Origin: Leptodactylus fallax
Lineage: Eukaryota > Chordata > Amphibia > Anura > Leptodactylidae
Assembly (NCBI GenBank): GCA_947044405.1
Contig: CAMRHE010000358.1
Coordinates: 558,001-622,000 of the forward strand
DNA length: 64,000 nucleotides
Direction of reading: 5' to 3'
In this document: one piece after another, positions 54,783-64,000 of the stretch
How positions within the stretch are numbered: position 1 is the stretch's first letter
Layout: the number at the start of each line of letters is the position of its first letter
The notes under the pieces: generated by a model
Database searches by the model: none
What the model was told of the DNA's origin: nothing
The model's input: the letters and a program-made list of their open reading frames with translations, nothing else
Made by a program: the position numbers and the translations under genes

Positions 54783-57700
54783 ATGGTGATCAAGTTGGCC
54801 TCTCTCAACGTCCGTGGCCTAAACAGTCCACAGAAGCGAACGTATATTTGGAAGGAGGCTCTCTCACTCTCCGCGGATGTTTTCTGCGCACAAGAAACCC
54901 ACCTTCTACAAAAAGACGCCTTCAGGGTAAAACACCCATCCTTCCCTATAATCTGCCACACACACACCGATCTAAAAAACGGGGAGTCCTTGTCGCTTTT
55001 AGAGACTCAGTGGCATTTTCCTTAACGGCACAAAAAGCGGACCCCCAAGGCAGATTCCTCATAATTGTTTGCCTCCTCAATAACATCCCCTATACAATAG
55101 TCAACATATACGCTCCACAGCGAAAGACCCTGGCATTTTTACACAAAGTCCGAAGACACATTCAGGAAATCCAACAGGGTGCGTTAATCATTTGTGGAGA
55201 CTTCAATAACATAGTGGATCCCTCTCTGGATTCTACCAACGCCAACAGAGACAACACTTCCTGCCTGCTCCAATTTCCGAACACTGAAAATCTTTATGAT
55301 ATCTGGCGCGCACATCATGCGGGCGAAAGGGACTATACCTATTTCTCAGCAGTACACGGTTCTTACTCTCGCATTGATATGTTCATGGTAGACCTTCATA
55401 CCCTGATGAGCTCCAAAACATCCACGATTGAATCTATCACATGGTCAGACCACGCAGCCATCACTCTCACCATAGAAGAAAAGATTCCACCTTCTGCTGC
55501 TAGACTCTGGAGAAACAATACATACCTAATGAGTCACCTTACTTATCGCCCGATAATAGAAAAAGACCTCCAGGATTTTTTTCCAGACCAACTCCATATC
55601 TACAGAAGATCCCTACACTCTCTGGAACGCTCACAAAGCGTACATTCGTGGCACACTTATAAAAATCGCACATAGAAACAAGAAAGAACGCCAGAAAGCG
55701 ATTACGGTAGCAATGTCAACACTTCGCACTTTAGAAGCTGCGAACAAAACCAATCCGAACCCGAATACTTCTGAACAGCTCACCCAGGCTAGACAGCAAC
55801 TGCGTCTCCTTCTTTTACAAGATTACGAAAAGGCGTTAAAACGATCTAAAGCGCGATTTTACTCCCAAAGCAACAAAGCCAGCAGACTACTGGCTAGACA
55901 ACTTCGGGCAAGGGTAGTTAAATCGCGGATTCCATACATCAAGCACCCTGTCACTAAAGTACATTTAACAGACCCAAGAGACATCGCCAACTCTTTTAAG
56001 GACTACTACGCACAGTTGTATAATCTACAGGAACACACCCCTCTTCCACCTGACCATTCCACCTTGGTATCCGGCTTCTTAAACAACTTAAAGTTATCAG
56101 GCCTGACAGATAAACATCTCTTGGCCCTAAACACCCCTATTACTCTTCCAGAAGTCCTACAAACCATAAAGTCCTTACCTAAGGGTAAGTCACCAGGTCC
56201 AGATGGTTTCTCCAACGAATATTTAATCTATTTCCAGCAAATTCTTGCTCCATCTCTCCTGAATTTCTTCAACCATGCCATGTCGGGTGCACCGCTTCCG
56301 CGCGAATCGTTGACGGCATTAATTGTCACCCTTCCTAAACCCGGTAAATCAGCAGATGTCCCACAAAATTTCAGGCCAATCTCGCTGCTAAATTCGGACC
56401 TCAAGCTTTATGCGAAGATCCTAGCAGCACGGCTAGCTCCCATTCTTCCAGACTTAATTGGCACAGACCAAGTGGGCTTCGTTAAAGGACGCCAAGCCTC
56501 AGACAACACCAGACGTGTCCTACATTTGGTAGATCACCTGGAACGCAACAAGACCCCATCCCTAATGGTCGCCTTAGATGCTGAGAAGGCGTTTGACCGG
56601 ATCAACTGGGCATTCGCTTTCTCCGTCCTACAGAAACTGCGATTCTCTGGCCCTATCCTCACTGCTATCTCAAACCTATACTCATCCCCATCGGCCAGAG
56701 TGTTTACTAACAGCACACTGTCGGACAGCTTTGATATCAAGAATGGAACGAGGCAGGGGTGCCCTCTCTCTCCATTGATCTTTATTCTCACCATTGAACC
56801 ATTAGCACAAGCCCTGAGACAAAACGACAGAGTCCAGGGAGTGCACATAGAGGGTTCCTCTCATCTCATCTCCCTCTACGCTGATGATATCATATTGTCC
56901 CTACCCAGAAACATCTCTACCAGCTGCTGTCGAAACTCTCAGAGATTATGGGGCTCTCTCTTTTTATAAACTCAACGAAGCCAAAACACAAATTCTCCCC
57001 CTGAACGTTCCCATGCCTCTTTTGGAACATCTCAAAGAGAGGTTTCCCTACGACTGGAAATCGACAGATCTGGACTACTTGGGAATAAGGATCACTCCCT
57101 ACATCGCACAGGTGGCCAAAGCAAACTATATGCCTCGGCTGACGGATCTGGAGAGAGAGTGTCGATCCTATTCAGGACTCACCCTGTCATGGCTAGGTAG
57201 GGTATCTGCCTTTCAAATGATGCTGCTCCCAAAACTATTATACTTATTTAGAACTATACCCGTAGCACCCCCCCTTACGTTCCTCCAGAAAATTAACGCT
57301 ATGCTCAACAAACTTATCTGGAACTCCAAAAAGCCGAGACTCCCATCTTCTATCCTGCACAGAAAACGGGGAGTGGGAGGCTTGGGAATACCAAACATAT
57401 ATGATTACTACATGGCCTCACATCTTTCTACTCTAAAGGACTGGTGGCATAACAACGCCCATAAATCCTGGATCACCATTGAGTCTCGTATGATACCACA
57501 TCACAGTCTCAAATCTTGGCTCTTATACTCCCTCTGGACGGATGTGGTACCCTCTCTCACGTCTCCAATTCTACAACATCTCATAGACAGCTGGCGACAT
57601 ATCCATCACTCTACAGGCAAGACGCAGATACTACACATCAAGCAGGCCCCAATTGAATTCTTAGAACTAACAATCCTGGATCTCAACTTATCCATCTGGA

Positions 57701-58545
57701 AATCATCAGGTATCACCTCTATTTCAATGATGTGGAGTGAGGACTCATTGATACCATTCCCATCGCTACAATCCACCTTCTCCCTACCCTCCACTTGCCT
57801 CTTTACATATCTGAGAATCAAGCACTTTCTCACCTCCAACTGCAATAAACAAGTAATATACAATAAATCTCTGTTGGACCTCCTCAAAATTCCAAATCCG
57901 GCTACAAAAATTCTCAGCTCCATCTACAATACTATAGGATCTAAAGATCATCTGGTCAAATCTACCCCACTACTTAGTTGGGAAATGCATCTTCAGCAGA
58001 AATACTCGGTTATACAATGGCAGAAAGCCATGACCTTCACGAAAAAGACCTTCCGGTGCACGACCCACTATGAAACAACTGTCAAAATTCTCCTCCACTG
58101 GTACTATACTCCAGAGCGACTTCACCGAATTTATCCGCAGACCTCAAACTCCTGCTGGAGGGGATGTGGCGAGAAAGGAACACTACTGCATTTACTGTGG
58201 ACGTGCCCCCGAGTGGTGCTGTACTGGCAAGACGTCTTCCGATGGATTTCTTCACTAGTGGGATTCTTCATACCTCCCTCACCAGCTTTAGCACTACTAT
58301 TTCTGCAAATCGACTCTTTCCCAGCAACACATAGAGTGTTGATTGGCCACGCCTTGTTATCAGCGTCATTGGCTCTGCTACGCAACTGGAAGTCAGCCAC
58401 TATTCCGACTAGAGGAGAGCTAGTGAACATGGTGGAGCAGACCTACCAATATGAGAAGATTCTCTCTCATGGAGTTCTTGGGGATAACCACTTCCAAAAG
58501 AACTGGTTTCCATGGACACTGAAGGCTCATACACATCTGCCGTAA
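54783..58545 (+). pseudogene. ORF2: L1 ORF2: endonuclease-reverse transcriptase, three frameshifts
   Basis: About 1250 codons from ATG 54783 (MVIKLASLNVRGLNSPQKR). Endonuclease: AQETH, GDFNN (~55197), SRIDMF and WSDHA (SDH at 55445-55453). Reverse transcriptase: KGKSPGPDGF, LPKPGK, FRPISLLN, ALDAEKAFDR, GTRQGCPLSPL and the YADD active site (56877-56888). C-terminus: CWRGCGEKGTLLHLLWTC, a C-x3-C-x7-H-x4-C motif, ending KAHTHLP. Frame changes occur at the A6 run 54974-54979 (fits one lost A), at or near the T7 run 55576-55582 (fits a one-base gain), and near 56900-56912 just after YADDIILSLP. No in-frame stop is needed to explain the pieces. Either these are real inactivating mutations or sequencing errors in homopolymers. 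Confidence 0.9.
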
Positions 58546-58748
58546 CCCGGCTGTGCCGCACTTGGAAGATCAAAACTTAATAATTATTGTCACCTTTTGT
58601 TGCTTTATACTTGTACGCACTTGTTTCTTTAACTCTAGAGACTCTCGAACTCTTAGATAACTATATGTTTATTTGACTTCTAGCTACTTCTAGCGCTTAC
58701 ATGATAATACTTTTTTGAATGTTGTTGTTTGACCTGTTAAAAAATCTC

Positions 58749-58754
58749 AATAAA
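58749..58754 (+). terminator. Poly(A) signal of L1
   Basis: AATAAA, about 12 bases before the right target duplication. The tail is short (ACTGATTGAAAG), not a long poly(A). Confidence 0.75.
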
Positions 58755-58766
58755 ACTGATTGAAAG

Positions 58767-58782
58767 TAAAAGGGGTGAATCC
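58767..58782 (+). repeat. Right target-site duplication of L1
   Basis: TAAAAGGGGTGAATCC, identical to 52241-52256. Confidence 0.92.
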
Positions 58783-60428
58783 ATTATTGAAGCCATGTAT
58801 CTGGATCCGCATAGGCTTCCTTCAGAAGAGTTGATAATGAAATAAAAGCAACTCTTTTGCTATCAAAAAGTATGATGTAATGCTTGAAATAAAAGATGGA
58901 ATTTTCAATATATTACGAGTGTCTTCACATACTTTATTCTGTATTGTAAACATGTTAAATCTCCGTCAGGATTCGGTTACCTCATAATCCAATCATGCAA
59001 CCCCCATATGATGCTCAGTTGGCCTTAAAACAAGAACATGTTCTCAAAAGTTTATGGTTTCAGAGCAAAGACTGGAATAATCATACAAATATTAATAAAG
59101 AATAGGGGGGCATGTCATTATTAGAGACGCCCCGTGGGACGCAGGTTATCTTCATCTTAGGTCTCTTTTATCGTGTTCTGGTCTACAGAAAAGCTAAACA
59201 ATGGTGATGATTACCGACAGCGCTCTCTCCTCTGAGATCTGGAGCTCTGCTTTTAATGACTTGGATGGAGACATATTTACTTTAGCCCTTTCCTTATGTA
59301 GCTAGAATGATTTTGATTCTAGACAGTCATAATCGCTGAATGCATGTTGTCTCTCTCTCCGAGCCAATGAGAAACTCCATGAATGCATCTATTCCAAGAC
59401 ACCAAATAAATCACCATTCCGGCTGAATTCATTCTGGAACTTAAATGTTTCTGCTTACATTACATGAGAGTCGTCATCCTTTAGAAATGTTCTGCTATGG
59501 ATAGAATATACAAGTAAACTCATAAAAAAAAAAAAAAGACAAATTGCTTTATTGCATCTCCCCAGACATAGCGTCGGGTGTCTGTTCTAAAATACAATGG
59601 GGCAACAGAGATATTCCTAGTTAAAGAACTTTCTCTACAGTAACCATAAAACTACACTCGTAACATTTTACATTTATTTCACTTTTGCAACACTGAAAGT
59701 TAAATCTTCAATCACATCATAATGGTAAGAATGACATGGAGTGGAGACATGGAATGACATGTGGAAATGTTGCAGAGACTCCCACCAATAACTCAGTGGG
59801 CAAAGCCTTCTGGGTTCTCTGTGTGAATAGACTGGTAGTGAGTACGCATAACCACAATTCTGGGGACTGATGGAGCGCTGTACTCAGTTATCTCCAATAG
59901 GCCGATAAAACTCAGTGGAGCAGTGGGCATGAAAGTGCACATAGGGGACTCAGGGACCCCTATAGCTTTGGATAGTTGATAAGTGCAATACAATTTATAT
60001 ATACATATACAAAAAAAGTTTCTTTACTTATCTTGTAAAGTATTGTTACGTTTAACAACTATGTTCACAATTCAGCTGCTGCTACTTGAATTTGGAAGCA
60101 GTCACCAATCTTGTCTTCAGACATAGTCCTGAAAGGTTAGCTTCCTATGACAATACAGTTATGTGATAAAATTTTTCTACATCAGATTAGTGAACAATCC
60201 CAGAGTAAAAACTTTATGTTCTACACTGCAAATCCACTGATCCATTTTTGTAAATATAATAGGATATGTTTTTAAAGCTGCGGAACTGTGAATGTAGCTC
60301 TGGGCTACAGTACAATAGCGAAGGTGTATTCTGAAACCTCGGGACTACAGAGCAATATTTATCACAAGGCTTCATATCTACTGTTCTACTTTTACTGAGC
60401 ATGCAGAAAGAAGTCAGATCACGGTTGC
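58783..60428. other. Non-coding DNA, no gene seen
   Basis: No recognisable frame, repeat with ends, or RNA gene. It resumes the same unique sequence interrupted by the L1. Confidence 0.5.
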
Positions 60429-60788
60429 TAAAGGAGTATTCTGGGAATTTACTGTTAGTAATAGTATAGGTCATCAATATTGGCTTAAGAGGTGGCGGCA
60501 CTTTCGTGACAGCTGCAGCCTTTTCATTGTATATAGGGCACAATGCAGTACAATGAGTAGCAGCACTACCTACTCACTTGCATTCACTAGAATGGGACTG
60601 AGCATCAGAAAAACCATGTGACTGGTGGAACTGTCACTAAAAAGAGGCCACAGCACTCATCTGAGTGTCCAGCTCCACTGCATCAGCTGACCTGTGGAGA
60701 TGTCGGGAGTCAGACCCTCAGTGATCTGATATTAGTGACCTTTCCTACATATCGGCTATGAATACAAAAGTCTCAGAAAACCTCTTTG
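60429..60788. repeat. Old MITE of the 'AAAGGAGTATTCTGG' type
   Basis: Left TAAAGGAGTATTCTGGG and right CTCAGAAAACCTCTTTG are weak inverted repeats. ATAGTATAGGTCATCAATATT mirrors AATACAAAAGTC-side text only loosely; GTCAGACCCTCAGTGATCTG is a landmark shared with fragments near 48840 and 50070. Strongly decayed. Confidence 0.4.
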
Positions 60789-62245
60789 AAGAAGGGGTGC
60801 ATGCTGCCATAACATAGAAGTATAAGCCTGGCTGCATACATAAGATAGCTCATGAAGCCTCTGTCAGTGGCAGAACTTATGACCTGAGAAACACTAGATC
60901 AGTCACAGGCCGATCTTTCTTTTGTCATTTACTTGCTATTGTCAATTACCACGTCAATCCTATCCCAAAACACAAAAAAACGTAGGACATTGTATCAACA
61001 GTGAAGAAAATTGTAAATCCGATTCCTTCTTTTTAAAACAAGGACAGCGCCACTAAAACTGTCCTAGTAAGCGACAAGCATTGTTGTACGTCTTAGACTC
61101 TACAAAACGTCTTTTCCAGTTGACTACACTGTAATTGGCATTAATGACACATCTAAAATACAAAAAACACTGAAAACACAAAACTGGATGAAGAAGACAA
61201 GGAATCATGAAAAATGGTGCTAAGGTTGAAGGCCAGACAGATATTCATTTGATTCTAATACGACTGGATGGCTCAAAAAAGAATTATGTGAAAGAATAAG
61301 AAAAAAAGAGAATGGATTAACATAGGGGGCCAAACCAGCAGAAACACAACTCAAGGAGTGCAATGAATAAAATATAAGCACGCAGTGACAAGATTCGCTG
61401 TCCCTCACAGTGCTATTGAAAGCAACACAAAGCAGTGAAGGCGTTCCGCTCCCTTACAGTAGACTGCATTCTGCTACCTGGAGCTTTCTATTTCTATGTA
61501 GGGCTTGCAGCTGGTACGACTTGGGAGGTAGTGGTCAATAGTCGCTGTTGGGAACTATACTTCAGAATCAAATATGTCATTCCCCAAAGATTTGATCCCT
61601 ATCATTTGCTATAGGTATGCAGTATACAATGTATACCTTGGAAGTTCTATGTGCTATGATCTATCCACTTTTATATCTCATTCAGTTGAAATGCAGTACA
61701 TTACACTCAGCTATCATATTGCTCATGTTGTCATTGGCCCAAACCTGATTCCATATGGCAACAACCACCCAAAGTTTGAGACGAGTGAACTGTTCCATGC
61801 ATGTTCTTAGAGATATCTACAGCTCGGTTGTGAAGCAGTGCCAGGATTCCAGAAGTGCGGCTAACTCTAAAGTAAAACATTTCTGCCTGCCTTTATCAAA
61901 CAGCCCTGACAGGCGGCCTGAGCCTAGCAATTCTTGGCATGGAAAGGCCCTGTCTAGACTAAATAAGCTCAGCCTGACTTAAGCAGACAGCTTTTAAATT
62001 CCAACTATTTACTGAAAGCCTGAAGTTCCTTACCTCAACTGCTTCAACTTAGCAATATCTGGGCGACACTGATTTACTAAGGATAGGAGAGAATGAGATT
62101 TACTGTACAAACATGGCACTGCTTTACAGAGTAGCATTCATTTCTGCTTCAAATGGAGCACAGAATATTGCAGCCTAAAAAGATGGCACATATGTTTTAC
62201 CCATCGTCAATAGCCACTCACGTGGCATGCTGTACTACATCAATA
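60789..62245. other. Non-coding DNA, no gene seen
   Basis: Open frames here are short and featureless. No repeat with definable ends was found. Confidence 0.5.
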
Positions 62246-63305
62246 TTAACCCCTTTGGGACCAACCTACATTGAGCAACAAGAGGACAAAGGTCATCTGT
62301 TCATTGTAGTATTCCAATTTATAAACTTAGCTGTATGGGGGCTTGTTGTTTTCTGGAATAAGTTGTATTTTTCGAAGGCACCCTTTTGGGGTACACATAT
62401 ATTAAGCTAACAGATTACTTCACTTGTACAGAATAAATTTTATTGATTAAATAGAATTTCTGTCATCTTTTTGACATTGTAAATTTACACTGCTCACCAT
62501 GCAGTGTAAGTAATGTATTATATTTATTTTATTGGTTGGTGCAATTACGGCCACACCAAATATGTATTGCTTTTTAAGTTTAACTTGTTTAACACAGTAT
62601 TAGAACATATTATGGAAAAAATATAATTTTTATGTTGCTGTATTCCAAAAGTCATTCCCCTGCACCATTCTCACTACTTAACTGTATGTTGAGGTGCAAG
62701 AAGTTGCTGTTACCATGACGAGATGAGTGTGCAAGTGTACAGAGCAGCGTGCATGGCCGCCTAAGTGACGGGATCTCGCAGCTAGGCACAACCACAGGAG
62801 TACATGTTCAAGAAATGAAGGGCTGCAGCATAACAGAAGCTAATGCAAGTTTACATATATTGCAATATATAGGGGTGTGAACGTTGAAAACCCCCTAAGT
62901 ACATATGATGTACACTGTACGTCATAATGCCGTGCAGGGGGTATGGAGAGGGTTCAGGAGTATTCATACACAATGGGTGCCAGCTATATAATACAGCCGA
63001 CACTTGTCACTAAAATCCCTGAATGGTCAATTGTGTTCACAGCATGTAAACAGAAGCATCAAATGGGTGCTGCCATACTGGAACTGATCACTGCACCACC
63101 TCCCTGACAAGGTTTATTTAAAAAATATATATAAAAATAAAAAAATTAAATTGGCTGAATTGACGTTTTTTTCGCTGTTATGCCTTTCAAAAAATGTATA
63201 ATAAAAAGTGATCAAAACTTCATTCCCCAGAATAGTATCAATAAAATCTATACATGTTGTCCTGCAAAAAAGTCCTTGCACAGTATTGCAACGCAAAAAA
63301 AAATA
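62246..63305. repeat. Degraded frog 'TTAACCCCTT' repeat
   Basis: Begins TTAACCCCTTTGGGACC (62246). It includes GGGGCTTGTTGTTTTCTGG, TTTTGGGGTACACATAT, then AAGTGATCAAAACTTCATTC and TGTTGTCCTGCAAAAAAGTC. I recognise these as text of a very common anuran TTAA-flanked DNA repeat, from memory and not from a search. The right inverted end is not found, and ~600 bases in the middle do not match what I know. Confidence 0.45.
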
Positions 63306-64000
63306 ATAATTTTTTATATGTATTAAAAAATGATTAAACTATATAAACATACTGACTCCCTGAACATCGGTAACATGTACCCGAGTGCCGAGAGAATCGA
63401 CACTGCAAAGTAAATGCTCCTAAAGCCCATTTCAACTCATTAGCATAATTATAAAACAACAAAATTCTCACCAACCGAGCAGCAGTCAAATATAACACAG
63501 GCATTTTTGGAACCAGTATAAGAAGCCCTACAAGGTGCTGTGAATAGATTAATCTTGTTTTTCCTAGTGACAGACTCCCTTTAAGGAGGCTGACCAGGAT
63601 AGGCCATATCTGATCAGTGGGCGCCGACAGGCAGCCCCCATATGGATCAGTTGTTCAGGGCCACTTCCAACACCTGTACTATGCACTGCAAGGAACGAGA
63701 AGCAGATAGCTCCAGTCCCTGTATAGTGGCCGACACTGATACTGCAGCTCAGCTCCCACTGACTTCAATGGAAATTAAGCTGCAATTATGGTGCCCAGCC
63801 ACATTACAGATCACCTTTATTAAACCACACCAGCAAAGCACCCCCACATCAAAACACCTGCTCTTCCAAGCTACATGGTGGGCACATCTAGACATCAGTA
63901 GTTCTTCCATTCTCTGCATCTAAATAAAGATGGCTCTGACGGCATATAAATTCTAACTATGGACTTATCAGACTAAACAACAGAATTCCACTGGGTAAAT
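63306..64000. other. Non-coding DNA with one MITE end
   Basis: CTAGTGACAGACTCCCTTTAA at 63566-63586 is a single end of the family at 14681-15149. The following stretch (TTTAAGGAGGCTGACCAGG onward) may begin another relic. No gene is supported. Confidence 0.45.

Larger units (their letters stand above)
52257..58766 (+). mobile_element. Full-length L1-type LINE
   Basis: The 6.5-kb element is bounded by perfect 16-bp target duplications (52241-52256 and 58767-58782). It starts GGGGGCGTGGCTAGCC, a 5' end seen in complete amphibian and fish L1 copies. Order: GC-rich 5' UTR, intact ORF1, ORF2 with apurinic-type endonuclease, reverse transcriptase and a C-terminal Cys/His motif, and a short 3' UTR with AATAAA. 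The full length and clean duplications show recent insertion by target-primed reverse transcription. ORF2 carries three frameshifts, at least two of them in or near homopolymers. Confidence 0.94.

Overview
The window looks like transposon-rich, gene-poor nuclear DNA of a vertebrate, most likely an anuran amphibian. It is AT-rich, has no bacterial-style gene packing, and nearly every long open frame belongs to a mobile element. The mix of elements fits a frog: a Ty3/gypsy LTR element, a full-length L1, three Tc1/mariner copies, hAT elements, TTAA-flanked miniature elements, a tRNA-derived SINE with an L2-like tail, and hairpin MITEs of the 'GGCCCCACGTTGC' and 'GGTTCACAC' types. The species assignment is an inference from repeat content only.

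Layout. 995-8159 is a structurally complete, very young Ty3/gypsy retrotransposon. Its LTRs differ by one substitution and two homopolymer indels. It has a tRNA-Ser type primer-binding site, gag, an intact pol (PR-RT-RNase H-IN) and a polypurine tract; gag and pol are joined by a convincing -1 ribosomal frameshift signal at the gag stop. 8160-16700 is relic repeat sequence with several MITEs. 16714-18340 is a Tc1-like element with DD38E spacing, broken by two frameshifts. 18640-27300 holds a minisatellite, a cluster of degenerate MITEs and a SINE head. 27803-29275 is a non-autonomous hAT element with a perfect 8-bp target duplication, an internal 30-bp minisatellite and a 380-bp palindrome. 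29779-30081 is a small inverted-repeat element with a 13-bp target duplication; its arms carry hammerhead-like cores, suggesting a Penelope-type origin. 33234-34851 and 44443-45816 are two further dead Tc1 copies on the minus strand. 52257-58766 is a complete L1-type LINE with a 16-bp target duplication, an intact ORF1 and an ORF2 interrupted by three frameshifts. The rest is unannotated intergenic or intronic DNA with MITE fragments.

The only candidate for host coding sequence is a 179-nt minus-strand open segment (40484-40662) bounded by a good splice acceptor and a GTAAGT donor. I cannot name its gene.

The elements act independently. The LTR element and the L1 encode their own copying machinery. 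The three Tc1 transposases are each inactivated by a different lesion: frameshifts only, catalytic Asp to Tyr, or deletion of the first catalytic Asp. The MITEs and the hAT element would need transposases encoded elsewhere.
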